The notes: generated by a model from the letters alone, not told the origin. A stretch of 64,000 nucleotides of DNA from Paragonimus skrjabini miyazakii (GCA_014338405.1 JTDE01000185.1:95193-159192), one strand, 5' to 3'. Positions 39,901-51,845 are shown, counted from the first letter of the stretch. Made by a program: numbers and translations.

Positions 39901-40257
39901 TCACGAATGTGTGTATCGAGTTAAAGCCACATATTAACGACCATGACACAACAGATTCCGGCAGAGCATATCAGATTGGACAAACATGAAAAAAGAAAGA
40001 ACATAGTTTGTATATCAGGTGATTCGATTGGTGTCGCAAATTCAGGGATTAACTTCAAAGGCCAAGATACGTACTAAGAGTAAGAAGATACAACGTTCAA
40101 CATAATAGAATAAGGTAGCGTCCGACATATCGATAATAAGTGAAGAACTGAATTGGCTTAATCAATCTTTTTGGTTAAGAGAATTAGAGAAGCAACAAAG
40201 CGCGCTTTGTTCATTTACGCTGCATTTCTTTAACCGGATGAATGTCTAAAAAAAACA

Positions 40258-40863
40258 ATCATCATCATCATCATAACAGCTATGAGCCTGATCAAGGTAC
40301 TGTGGCTCGGGCCGCCGTTCACCTCAACAGTGACGTGGAATATCATAGAAGAAAAGGTTACTAAGAAGGTTGAAAGTTATTGAGAGAAAACTAAGAAGAA
40401 GAAGCGGAAATAATAGGGATACAGGTACGCCATTGACTGCGACATACCGCCATCTCGGATAGTGTCTCTAACTAGCGGTTTGAGTGATTATGAGGACCCC
40501 ATCCAGGCAGACGACACCAACCCACTTTGCTTAGTGGAGCAGTCAGGGTCGTCATATTTTGTGACCACGTTGTTGCTTGACCACCACGTGGCTTGATCCA
40601 ACTGTTGGTGGCCTCAGCATATAATGCCCGGTACGGTAAACGATTAGATGACATACGGAGTACGTGACCCAACCATCGCAAGCTGTGTACCGTGATTAAT
40701 TGACCAATTGATCGCGCATCCCGAGCGTTCCGGAATACGCGCCGGTGAACTGCCACATTGCTCACGCGATCAGTCCACTTAATATGGGCCAATTGGCGGA
40801 GACAACGATGATCAAACACAGCAAGCCTGTTAATATCTTCTTTGTGAACAGGCCACATTTCCG
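40258..40863 (-). mobile_element. RTE-type non-LTR retrotransposon, 5'-truncated copy A
   Basis: A minus-strand fragment encodes the C-terminal domain downstream of the reverse transcriptase: WPVHKEDINRLAVFDHRCLR, WTDRVSNVAV, LRWLGHVLRM and GWCRLPGWGP are all legible in one open frame. It ends in a 3' UTR shared with copies B and C. The 3' tail is a GAT/ATG trinucleotide repeat, seen on the plus strand as (ATC)5 at 40258-40272. Homology to copy C stops abruptly at 40863, the usual result of incomplete target-primed reverse transcription. Confidence 0.85.
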
Positions 40864-41925
40864 GCAAGTTTGCCTGTTTGACTCAAGGTGAGGGTTTACC
40901 AGTAGGTTGAACATCATGGGAAAGCTATCCAACTGTAACACTCCAAACAAGTGGGTTAGTAAACCAGAAGCCGCGTAAGCTCTCATCGTTAAGAAGATGT
41001 AGTCAAGAGGTAGACTAGGATATTCTGAAATGTTCGTTGCTAGAGCTCGCTCGCTGTCATCATTCACAGAGCTGTTTCATAGGTAAATCAGTCGAACAGT
41101 AACCATACTAATGCAATCGAACTTGAGTAGCCATCAAATCCAATGATATTTCTAACCAAAGACTACAAAACCTATGCGAGGAGTCTATCCTCGACGACGT
41201 ACAAGATATACAGTCAGCAAGTCATTAGTGGATGGTTTCATTTACTTTTACCAAATAATCGATTGGTCAACTTTTATCTTACACCAATAAGGTAAAAGGC
41301 AACGAGTAAACGTTACATACAGTTTTGGATGATCGCTTCGTATATTTAATATAACCACATATCATGCAGAAAATGCATAGACTGTGACCTTATGGATTTT
41401 CAGAGTTCTCTATTAAATGAACGCGTTCAGTACTCACTGCCAGAGACCCATCCTCTAAACCCTGTGACACTTACCCCATGATGCCTGTGCACGAACGGAA
41501 CAGTCAGTTAACTCTGAGCTACCTGTGATCCTCTAAATGTAATTTTCAAACATCGGTGGAATACCTTTTTGGTAACAAGGATGGTTCTAGCTGGAAAGAA
41601 ATCTCATAACGAAAAACAAACGAATTTCGATTTCCATACTCTTGACATACGCAATACAATCTCCTAAATAAACCAAATAAGAGGGAAGCTGATACATAGT
41701 TAGGCGGATACAAAGGTCAAACAAATCAACTGCCCAATGCTCAACAGTCAGAGATTCATATCGTCACGCAAAAGCAAAAGGAGAACCAATGAAGGAGTTA
41801 GTCACATCAAGTGTGGGAAAGTCGAGAATAACCAGAAATAGTGATGGATATAGCGAATGAGAAGACCCATAGATATGAGCAAGGACCTAAAAAGACCTGT
41901 GATAATATCCAGATGTGCATATGTG
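40864..41925. other. Spacer between RTE copies A and B
   Basis: About 1.1 kb of AT-rich sequence. A 101-codon minus-strand open frame (40762-41067) overlaps copy A in a different phase and has no recognisable motif. I see no gene or repeat. Confidence 0.5.
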
Positions 41926-42320
41926 ATCATCAACATCATAGCAACCATGAGCCTGACCAAACGGTACTGTGAGTCGGGCTGCCGCTCACCTGAACAGTGA
42001 CGTGGAATATCTTAGAAGGAAACGCTACTAAGAAGTTTGAAAATTATTAAAAGAAGACTAAGCGGAATTAGAAATGGTATGGATACAGGTATGCCACTGA
42101 CTGCGACACACCGCCATCTAAGACAGCGTCTCTAACCAGCGATTTGAGTGATCACCAGGGCCGCATACAGCAAGGCGACACCTACCCACTTTGCTCAGTG
42201 AAGCAGTCAGAGTCTTCATATTTTGTGACCACGTTGTTGTTTGACCACCATATGGTTTCACCCAACTGTTGGTGGTCTTAGTATATAATGCTCGGTACGG
42301 TAAACGATCGGTTGGCATAT
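41926..42320 (-). mobile_element. RTE-type non-LTR retrotransposon, 5'-truncated copy B
   Basis: This copy has the same 3' UTR and extreme C-terminus as copies A and C. The frame reads RLPYRALYTKTTNSW, GGQTTTWSQNMKTL and VGRCRL. It keeps only the last ~65 codons plus the UTR; homology stops near 42320. The 3' tail is the degenerate trinucleotide stretch atcatcaacatcat. It has the same orientation as copy A, 1.1 kb away. Confidence 0.85.
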
Positions 42321-44621
42321 GTGATTAAAAAAAGCAGAAAAGAATACAAGGAATATGACAGTATTGTAAAGAAAAAGGGTTTACACGCTTGCAAACTAGA
42401 TAAACTCAGTAAATCCATCTATATTGAGACGCATAATATCAACATGCCGGTTGATAAGTGGTTTGATAATGTAGTGAAATCTTTGACTAGTAGTAACAGA
42501 CAGGTGGGATTATCTGGAAGTAGTACCACGGGCTAGCGATGAAGAACGCACGTATCAAACAAAAGTAGAAGTAGTTCATATGAAGATGACAGGAAGTGAG
42601 ATGCACAAGGTGGGAGGCATTTAATCAAACATTCACAAAACCATAAACATATGAAGAGGTGAAGACAAGTTCCGACTCAACGTGGCCTTTCAATACGATA
42701 TACAACGGAATCAATGAATGGCTTTATTTGAAAATTATGGTTGAAAGCAACCGATGAGAGACTTACCGGGGAAATTTCTAATTCCCGGGAAAAATCGTTT
42801 TATTTGCCATGCAAAAGGTCTAACAATCCTATTTTAAGTAACCTTGAAATATGGCAAGGATATGTGATTTACCACCTTTCACGAACTTTCTTAATCTTTC
42901 GTTACCATTTTTAGCGTCCTGCCTATAAGCCCGTCTTCAGATTAAGGATTCGCTGTATTGTCTGATCTAATTTTTGACCTTGCTTTTTTACTGGTCGTAA
43001 AAACCTATACATATGAACGAGTTTGTGAACATAGTGTCTTCGGACTAAGAGACATAATAAGACTTTGTTTGCAGGTCAGTCCTCTTCTTGCCTTCATGCT
43101 TTATCTTTAAGTAGTTGGTTTGATTGTGAAGTTCCGAGTTAGTTGTGTATACTCTGTCATCCGTTATTCATAGTCGTTATCCGACGTGTCGTTAAACGTT
43201 GTTGTTATAGTCAATTTACGGGCTCATTGACCGTAGGTCCAATAATAACAAGGTTATTGATATTCAGTACAGAAGCGACAGAAAGTAAGCCAGTAGTTAG
43301 TTCGGGAATTAAGATCAGTTAGTTAATCACAACGATCTGAACAAAAGTTAACAAACAGAGCTAAATCGATACAAGCACGTTCATTCCAGCCAAAATAGAC
43401 TGATACAAGTTTCAGATAAAGGGAATTGGCTTATCGATGTCACCTTACATGTCATTTCAGAGTTTATACGTAACAGAGAGTAAATTTACAGAACAAAGAA
43501 GTGCTTGATCTCGAAAGTGAAGTGATGGATGCAGAAGCCTGTTATCAAAGATAAACCTTACTGAAACATCCAAGCAACAAGTACTCTTAGTTAGTAGACA
43601 CATTATGCACATCAATCGCGTTATCCATCTAGCTTGTGTTCGGCATTCTATTACGTCACAGCCACTCGTGATCTTCGTAGTTTGTCAAAGCTAATGCAAT
43701 CAACTGACTCAAGCCTACTTTGAGCGTTCAGAAACATGTGTTCATGAGCATGGTCTTGTTATGGACATTTTCTAACGCATTAATTGAACATTTATTCGTT
43801 TGATCGACTGACTGAAACAAAACAATTCATAGTATTGTAAACTTAGTAATGATGACTGTATGCTAAATGTCAACATTTACCACGTTTCGTCCGCTAACTG
43901 TTTTTTTTTCAGAGTTCGGATAAGTTGAACGATAATTCGGCAATCCAGAAAACACGGTCTTCATCTCAACAGACGAGTGTCAGCGTGAAAGTAAAACGCG
44001 GGAAATTAAATCAACAAAAACAATGTACTGGACAAATAAAATGACGGAACACCGGAAATCATCACAAGTGATACTTGAACACTGAAGCAGAAAAGTTGAG
44101 AACAACTGCGGCATTAATCACCTAACAAATTTGCACGGAAGAGTAAGAAAATGTTTTTCTCTCCTGACTAAACGATTAAATGGATTGTCACAACTATCTA
44201 AAAAAAGCACCACGAATAGCCTTTCTAGAAATGAAAAGGCTGAATGAACACAAAACGTGAGTTGAGCTAAATTTTGGTCTTCCAGTATGTTTACTTGGGA
44301 ACTGCTGCCATCACCTATTGTCGAATACACAAATTTCTCCGGTATTTTTTAATTGGTCCCAAAGACGTAAATAAGTCAGTGGTTAAGAACCAATCATTTT
44401 GGAAACAATTGTGCTCTGACAGGACATAGCCACCCTACAACCAATAAGCCCTTAGGAACTTTGTTATTTCTGATTGGTTCAACCGGAAAACGACTTCCCG
44501 TGTTAACACGCGAAGAAAAAGGAAACCGGAAAAAACAATAAAAGTGATTTTTAGAACGTTCAAACTTGAAAGATGGGTATTCGATGTGATTAACAACACT
44601 GCTCGTGTAAGAGAGTAACGC
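42321..44621. other. Upstream flank of the GPCR gene, no gene recognised
   Basis: About 2.3 kb of AT-rich sequence between RTE copy B and the receptor gene. It would contain the receptor promoter and 5' UTR, possibly with a 5' non-coding exon or a trans-splice acceptor, but no specific promoter element can be supported. A lysine-rich plus-strand open frame at 42288-42536 starts inside copy B and is not recognisable. Confidence 0.5.
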
Positions 44622-44642
44622 TAACGATTCGGTCATGGCACA

Positions 44643-46391
44643 ATGCTGTACATGGATCTAAACGATCTGGCCAACTACACGGAGATAAATGCCATTAGCT
44701 TGACCTACGACATATGGGGATTTAGCGTGGTTGTGATAATTTTTTTCTCTCTTACTGTGATCACCATTGTGGGGAATGCACTTGTGTTCATAGCTCTATT
44801 TCGTTTCACTCGACTACGATCCAAGTCAAATCTGCTGATCGGTAATTTGGCTCTGAGTGATTTTCTTCTGGCTCTCACTGTACTCCCGTTGTCTGCTGTA
44901 ACTGACGCCACCGGATACTGGATATTCGGCGCTCAACTGTGTGATATCTGGTTGACGGTAGATGTGTTTTACTGTACAGCATCTATCTGGAGTTTGGTAG
45001 CCATTGCCTTTGACAGATTTACTGCCACCACATGGCCAATCTGGTACAAAAACAAGGGAACACAACGACAGGTACTGATATATGTGATTATCGTCTGGGT
45101 GTTGTCCGGACTTATTTGTCTACCAGGTCTGTTAGGTTGGGGCAGTATAGCAGTGGATACGACCAGCATTCAGAACAAAACTTCCACACAAATGGGCAAC
45201 TTGTTAATCGCCGTATCTGATAACCTATCGACACGCACCCATGTCCAAAACCCACGAACAAAACGCTACGATTGTGTCTTATTCACAGAACCCCATTACG
45301 TGGTTTATTCCGCCATGGGATCGTTTATCCTACCGTTAATTATTATGATTGGATTATATTTGAAGATTTTCTTTGTCCTACGATCACGTGGTCAGTTGTT
45401 AAGGAAGACAAGACGTACACGTGAGCAAGTCACATGTATAGGATGTGACAAGATATCAACGTCGATTGTCATGACGTATCCCGAAGATCAAAAGAAAGAC
45501 ATGACAGAAAATGGTTGTCACACCAGCCTGTTAACTGAGACTGCGTCCAATACAGACAAGGTTAGTATGACTGGTCAAAAAATTCGACTTGAGGGAGTCG
45601 ATTATCAGGACACGGGGCCATGGAGTCTACACGAACTGAGAATAGACAAACCAAATACAGCTGGGTCAACACTAGGCATGCACCTAGAAGAAGAGCATCG
45701 ATGCAGACCACCAAACAGAACTGAAAGTCCCGAAAGTCCACATACTCAGACAGAAAACTCAGGTGAAGTAGACGCGTGGGAATCAGAAATGATACTGGAA
45801 CGTGAAACGAATGGCTCAACCACGAAAGGGAGCAATAGAACAGAATCCAAAGAACTTCAACCGGTTCTCCATGCATTTACGAACGACCGGCAGACCGTCA
45901 CATCATGCATAGAGAACAAACCAACACTGAACACTGTTCTATTTTCTGGCTTAATCCCAAATAATAAAGATGACGAGTCATACAGAACCGAAGTCGCACG
46001 GATCTCATACGCACACGCTCGCAAACGTCTCAGCATAGTCTCAACGCCTCAGGAAAGAGAACTCGCTCGAGCAGACTACCGAGAGCGGCGCGCAACCAAA
46101 CGTATGGGTTTGATTATTTGCATATTTATCTTATCCTGGATTCCATTCACGCTGATGTACATGGTTCGGGGGCTGTGTGGTGAACAGGACTGTCCCGATA
46201 TGCCACACCTGAGAATGTTCGTCACTTGGTTGGGCTATGCAAACAGTGCACTAAACCCTGTGCTATACGCGCTATTCAACGCACAGTTCCGCCAGGCTTT
46301 TCTCACCCTGTTGCATTGTCCCAAACGGAGAGACCGACGGTTGGGGAGAACGGAGAAAAAGTCCAGCAGTCCGAATCAGTCCTTTAAGTAA
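44643..46391 (+). CDS. Biogenic amine receptor-like class A GPCR, intronless
   Basis: The 582-aa receptor is complete in one exon. An in-frame stop at 44622-44624, with no AG before the first Met, argues the start is Met1 or Met4. N-glycosylation sequon: NYT (11-13). Visible landmarks, by family numbering, are GN45 (1.50), LALSD73 (2.50), C100 (3.25) and D107 (3.32), the amine anchor. They continue with CTAS (111-114), D124-R125-F126, W152 (4.50), ECL2 C211, S223 and S227 (5.42, 5.46), P231, FILSWIPF (495-502), W529 and Y532, and NPVLY (538-542). Asp3.32 with the two TM5 serines suggests a catecholamine, phenolamine or serotonin ligand; the exact ligand cannot be called. Intracellular loop 3 is about 235 residues (247-484), as in many Gi-coupled amine receptors. 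Oddities: DRF for DRY, Ser at 6.47 for Cys, and Thr503 at 6.52 where most amine receptors have Phe. C559 may be palmitoylated. Confidence 0.93.
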   Translation: MLYMDLNDLANYTEINAISLTYDIWGFSVVVIIFFSLTVITIVGNALVFIALFRFTRLRSKSNLLIGNLALSDFLLALTVLPLSAVTDATGYWIFGAQLCDIWLTVDVFYCTASIWSLVAIAFDRFTATTWPIWYKNKGTQRQVLIYVIIVWVLSGLICLPGLLGWGSIAVDTTSIQNKTSTQMGNLLIAVSDNLSTRTHVQNPRTKRYDCVLFTEPHYVVYSAMGSFILPLIIMIGLYLKIFFVLRSRGQLLRKTRRTREQVTCIGCDKISTSIVMTYPEDQKKDMTENGCHTSLLTETASNTDKVSMTGQKIRLEGVDYQDTGPWSLHELRIDKPNTAGSTLGMHLEEEHRCRPPNRTESPESPHTQTENSGEVDAWESEMILERETNGSTTKGSNRTESKELQPVLHAFTNDRQTVTSCIENKPTLNTVLFSGLIPNNKDDESYRTEVARISYAHARKRLSIVSTPQERELARADYRERRATKRMGLIICIFILSWIPFTLMYMVRGLCGEQDCPDMPHLRMFVTWLGYANSALNPVLYALFNAQFRQAFLTLLHCPKRRDRRLGRTEKKSSSPNQSFK

Positions 46392-46502
46392 GCCGAGGTA
46401 AAAAATTGCATATGGCAATGCCGTTACTGACTGCCTCGTCCATGTTTACTCGTTCATTTCTAATCTGTCTACGATTCATGTACAGTACGAAGGTTAATCA
46501 AT

Positions 46503-46508
46503 AATAAA
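46503..46508 (+). promoter_or_regulatory. Polyadenylation signal AATAAA for the GPCR gene
   Basis: A canonical AATAAA lies 112 nt after the receptor stop codon and is the first on that strand. It implies a short 3' UTR. Confidence 0.6.
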
Positions 46509-49500
46509 GATTAGGTGTACACTGATATCGACTCGTTCATTGTTTTGATGTTGTGACGCGGAATGTCCATTAGCGTTCAAACGGAGTATGGATCAGTACG
46601 TGGGAGAAAGGTTGACGAGTTTCGCACATCTTTACTATCCTTCAGTAATGTGCTTGAAAACTGACTGAGAAAATGGTGTGATAAAACACACGACGATGAC
46701 TAGTAGGCCTCAATCAGCTCGACAATTCACCGGGCGCCAGTAACTAAATAGCCTCACCGCACTGACAGTAATTGAGATGTAGGTGGATCTGAGTACATGT
46801 AACGTTGATGTAATACACCCACATTAAAACTAGGAAGAATAGCGGACACAACTTGGCTGGACATCCAACTAAACGGTGTAGATACCTAGTATGAAAATGG
46901 AAGAAACCGCAACAAGAGACCGTCGAGCCGATAAGTAAACTCCCAAGCGCCATCTCAACAGACAGGCAATAGAAACAAACAGTCGGTTATGTAAACGAGC
47001 GGTCCGATTAATTTAGAATGCTAGGAGGCCAGGGTAACTCACGACTGAGTTGAGTCGCACACACCAACGCAATTGATAGTAGGGAAGTTGTTCAGCTCTA
47101 AACAAACTGATGAATGCATCTAACTGAACCGAAGTAAGAATGTGCTGAGGTAAAATTAGAGTAAATAAGTAGAAAACCTACAGTACTATCACCACAACAC
47201 TTACGATGTAAGCATGTTTTTCTGCATTCTGGCAAATCACACGAGAGGTCGTCGTTGTACCTAATGGGCGACCAGTAAGCACAACCTCAAGGCTTTCTAA
47301 GCAGTCCCACTTTCGTAATTCAAAACCTATTTCCCGATGCGCTCTGAGAGTCGAGTATGTCGTATTCTCATTATACGAATCACATACTGCGATCCACATA
47401 TACAAGTAAATGAGTAAATAATGCTTGGTTTGATAGGTGTTGGCACCGTATCTTTTCCAGAGTTGACAGCACGCGGGTTGGCGAATGAAGTACAATGAGC
47501 TTAACAAATGCACGGTCCAGTGCTGATTACAGTCTTCGTCCTATCACGAGTGCAACAACATCACCTCTTAAGCGTAAATATATGCACACCGGGTTGCATG
47601 ATACCACTGTGACGACTGACTGGGAATCTATTGCTTTGGAGTGATTGTGGATAAAACGTAAAGGTTAACCATTTTTAATGAGGCGTTGCGAATGCAGTGA
47701 CATAGTGCCCGCACAAATCCACGTTTATATGTAACTGGTGAAGCATTCCTGGAATGTGAAAGTTGACCAGCCTATGTTTTTTTTCATTCGACAGACGCCA
47801 CTACCAAGAGGGCCTTTTTCACACTTAGTAAGCCAAATGTCCAACAGTCTAAAACGATTGTCCTCCTTGAATTCAACTGTAATGGGCTACAAGCCGTTGA
47901 GACGTGTGTACGTGAGATCAATCTTGCTATTTGATTCGCAAACTACATGACTTTTCATAAATACTTTTGTACATTTCCTCAAAAAAAAATTCCATACAAA
48001 TACCCGTTAGCACAAGCCGGAAAGAGGATCACATGTAGTTGCATCGTTCGCCTGATGACAGAACAACGGTATGTTGGTGTAAAAAACTGGCGAGAAAGGA
48101 CAAAAAGTTGCCCTAGTATACATACTTCAGGTAACAGTGTCACTTGTCCAGGCTCAAACACTGATATATATAACAAACCATTTACATCCTAATGAGTTCA
48201 ATTCGATAACTGTAGTGTGCAAAACATTATTCTATAATTTGATATAACAATCAGTGATTTAAACGAGAGTGGCTTATTTTTAGGACAACGGACGGAGACC
48301 ACAAACGTATCGTTCATTCGGTACCTTGTATCATAATCGAGCATATAGCTACATTAATTAACCCCCGATCGAATAAGGATACTAGCAAATTAACTAGCAT
48401 GTTTATGTGACCAAAAGGAGAGCGACTGGATGATTGGATGACAAATTTGCCAATTAGGCAACAAAATTTGACCGAAGAAAAACAAGGGAAAACGCCTTCC
48501 TGTTAGGGACTGTAGGAAAGCTCGGAAAAACTGTATTATAGTAGGTGCGCTTTCAGCTAAACTTAGTCAACATATGGTCTTACAACAGGGAGAGAATGCT
48601 GAAAGAGAACAAACGTAGTAGGTTATACAAATGATAATTTTTTAAGTGCATAAGTAACAAATTTTGTCCTAAACTCTAGGTTGGATCAGCAGTGAAGTTA
48701 TCAAGAAAATCACCGGTGCTATTATAACACATCCTGTTCAGTCTAACCGTGTCATTACCCGGACCATTTCTTTTCGTCCAGTTTACCAAGCTAAATGCAG
48801 TCGATCGAAACTTATGATGAAGAGTCTTGGTCGGAGCTAAAACAATTTTAAAAAAATTTGATTGAATACTCGACTTCTGAGGGTCTAAAAACACTGTGTT
48901 CAAGGTCTGCGATTATCATGGCCCACCATTCAGTGCATCATCGATCAAACATCGACAGTTCCAACTGCGTCATAAATGTGACAGAAGTATGTAACGGGTT
49001 GTTTTCACTTCTAACTATGATGTGAATGACCTTGTACGAACTCATTACTCACTATTGTTCGATTCGTTTTGATAACACTGTTCAGTACAAACGTTGTGCG
49101 TTTAGCCTGAAGACGAAAACCGGCCTGCTCGTTACACTGTTTTTTGATAAGCTGTCGGTCTTAGCAATCACAAGCAACTACCACAAAAGAAACGTGAAAC
49201 AACCAACGAGATAAGTCATAAAAATAGAAATCATACAGTTAGGGTGACAAATGACGATAACAAAGGTCGAATAAAAGGTGAGAAGCTGAACTTCAGAAAC
49301 GAGTCATTGACGCAAACGGACCAATTGTAAATAGAGAACAGCGCAATACTAACACGATTGGCAACATAAAATTTGATTGATAGCTGGAAATCCTCGAATA
49401 AGCAACAATTAGACACATGACTAATAAACGTTTAGTAGAATTCCGCTCCATTTATTCAGCACATTTAACACGAAAAAGACCACGTAAAGTGCCAAATGGG

Positions 49501-49559
49501 TCGCAATATGAGTAGAAAAAAAAAGACGATGCATGGAAAAGAAACACAAAAATTCGCAA
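46509..49559. other. Downstream of the GPCR, no recognised gene
   Basis: About 3 kb of AT-rich sequence. The only protein-like segment is the exon-like island at 47205-47386 on the minus strand. I see no repeat family that I can name. Confidence 0.5.
47205..47386 (-). CDS. Exon-like island, unidentified protein (tentative)
   Basis: A 182-nt minus-strand segment lies between an acceptor (tgtatatgtggatcgcag) and a near-consensus donor, ATC/gtaagtg. It encodes 60 codons, including REIGFELRKWDCLESLEVVL, then TGRPLGTTTTSRVICQNAEK. It starts with two bases of a split codon and ends on a codon boundary. Composition and splice sites look like a real exon, but I do not recognise the protein. It may belong with the island at 52431-52531 upstream on the same strand, though those two cannot join directly because their phases differ. 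Confidence 0.35.
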
Positions 49560-50110
49560 TACGGTCAACGCTGAATCCAATCAAACAGTGCCTTTAACCA
49601 AAGATGTTGACCATTCTTTGGACCTGAACCAGGAAGCCAGGACCGCTATACAGGAGAAAAATTCAATGTCAGTGCCATCACACCCAGAACACAAGTCATG
49701 AGCTGACCACCTGGCTGGCATTTCAAGCTTAGCTAACTATTCGCAAACAAAGCACTGCGGGGAAAGCGGGGAAGTGGCATCTGCAAGAGGTGATCAAACC
49801 AATGAAGCCTGTGAGGTGTGATCATTATGCCCACAGGTCGACACCGACGGGTAAAAACGGACCCTCTGTGGACATCCTATGAATGAATGTATCAGGTTTC
49901 GAAGCCATACAGTAACACCACCCATTCAGTGGCACTGTACATTCCGCCTTTCATTGAAGGACAAAGATCAAGCCGACGCCACAGAAGATGTAAGTTGACA
50001 AACGTCATCCGAGTTTTACCCGTATAACTTGTGATCTCGACAGACATTCCACTAAAGTTGACGTAGTTACACGAACATCTCGACTATCTTCTTTAGGTTC
50101 CCCTAGGAAG
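49560..50110 (-). mobile_element. Degenerate RTE-type C-terminal fragment
   Basis: Around 49920-50040 the minus strand reads RMTFVNLHLLWRRLDLCPSM, then KGGMYSATEWVVLLYGFET. This corresponds to the AR.AFANLR.LWR..D.SL..KGRVY.A.VR.VLLYGSET block that follows the RTE reverse transcriptase. Downstream on the same strand only scattered matches remain, with stops and frameshifts. It is a different, older copy than A-C. The outer limits are approximate. Confidence 0.55.
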
Positions 50111-50235
50111 GTCACTACTACAATGATAAGTTGCGTTGTTCATTCATGATGATTCGATATTCACCCAGTAGATATAGTGGTCGTTCAAAATAGTCAACAG
50201 GGACGTCGTTGGTATGTTACACATGTACAATATAA

Positions 50236-50261
50236 TGTGTGTGTGAGAGAGAGAGAGAGAG
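50236..50261. repeat. Compound GT/GA microsatellite
   Basis: A short (TG)n tract runs directly into a (GA)n tract of 17 nt. Confidence 0.9.
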
Positions 50262-51661
50262 CAAAACCAAGAATAGCCGTGTAAGATTAGATGTTTACTA
50301 AGCACTTTCTTAAATCTGTCACTGTTTGTTATAGATATAACATGTGAGATAAAGAAAGGCTGAAGTTCTACAAAAAGACACTCGTTCGAACATACGCTTA
50401 AAGAAAAAATGTCTGGTGTCACTGTGGGATACGTACGTGGTGGGAACATATCGTGGAGATTACATAATAAATCATAGAGAAACCCATTGACAAATGTATG
50501 GCAAGCTTAGACAAAAAACACAGACGATGAATAAAAATAAGAAACGGTTCACTTAAAAACCTGGTCCAGATATCTTATTGAGTTTATCATTAACTGACGT
50601 CGTTCAGAAAACCAGTCTTCTCTATTGATCCACCTTGTAAAAATGAAACTTGATCGTTGCGCTTAAAGCTGCATAACATAACAGTGTCATCCGTATCTTT
50701 TACACACAAAGACATCACAGGGTTCTGAGAGATCATTTACGTACAAAGTAAATGAAAAAGGAAAACATTTCACCTTAAAGAACTTCACAGTTGTTTAAAC
50801 TACTAGATAACGTGTACCCACTCAGTATGGTATATTGAAAAGTATTACGAGAAATTATATTCACCCAGTTCAAGATACACCGGATTCAGTTTTATTCCCT
50901 ACGGAAGTTGCAATATTATCCTGAAAGCGAGTGTTTTGGAAGCAGTTTGTCGAGGTTCAGAATGCGACGATTCCACAGCCATCACCTGATGAACCAAGTA
51001 TTCATTGAAAAGTTTTGGCTTGTAGAACAACAGTTATGACTTCTGATTCAGATAACACTTCGAACTGTGGCTAACTTTTGGCCACTGTATTGGCAAAAAA
51101 AGACAAGGCTTTGCTGAACAAGAGATTTGCTATGCTGGCATACATACTTAACATGCGTAAATGTGATACTGAAATGAATATCCGTTTCCTTGAGCTTATG
51201 GTCTTCTACAATTACCTTCTCCATATATCCGCACTGAGGCTCTGCTGTGTAAAAATTTTTACCAAGCAAATTGGAGCAAATAAGACCTGGAATAAATACG
51301 TATCAGCAGATAGAAAAACGGCCTCTATCTATACTACCGATTACAGACCAAGAAGCGAAATGCCAAAACGAGCCACGACCTTGCAGCTTGAATCGATTAT
51401 CAAAAACCTGACACGGGATAGTACATAAGACTCCACTCGCAGTTGACACGAAGACACAGCTGTAGTGGAACCCTAATTAAAACAGTTCTAAAGGGAAGAG
51501 GATGCTGCCCCTTGATGTTCAACTAAGAGATACAATTGAGGAATATGAATTTTTTACCACCAACAAAGTTAATCAATCACCATTTTTCAGAGCACCACCC
51601 AAACGAATTAAGCTACATTTTCACCTCCCGTAGGTAGAAACCAGAAAAAAACGAATTTCTG

Positions 51662-51845
51662 AATTAAACATCACTGGCTTTCGATCACTGCCTTTACATT
51701 CAGACAGGCATTTTGACTGGCCCACTCGGGTTTCGCTCTTATTAGACCTCATAAGTAGTGCATCTCCTTGTTCGAGCCGGAAGTTGCACTCCGATCCTCG
51801 TTTGTCAGAATAACCTGTTAACCACAACGCTAGTGACCCCACACT
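51662..51845 (-). mobile_element. SINE family S, copy 4
   Basis: On the minus strand the copy has a tRNA-like head (A box area gcgttgtggttaac, degenerate B box ggagtgcaacttcc). The same body as copy 3 follows: agatgcactactta, agagcgaaacccgagt, gtctgaatg and gcagtgatcgaaag. It is 26 kb from the other copies and more diverged from copy 3 than the 25.6-kb pair. Confidence 0.55.

Larger units (their letters stand above)
24450..40257. other. Long stretch without a recognised gene
   Basis: The N-terminal exons of the SAC2 gene should lie to the right of 24449, here or further on, but I could not identify any. Recognisable content is four SINE segments (24811-24905, 25541-25786 as two copies, 25990-26213), the dispersed repeat copy at 28625-28818, a CA microsatellite (30892-30918) and one exon-like island (30273-30372). 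There is also a tRNA B-box-like ggttcgaacccc near 29706. The longest unassigned open frame (149 codons, plus, 33915-34364) has no motif I recognise. Confidence 0.5.
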
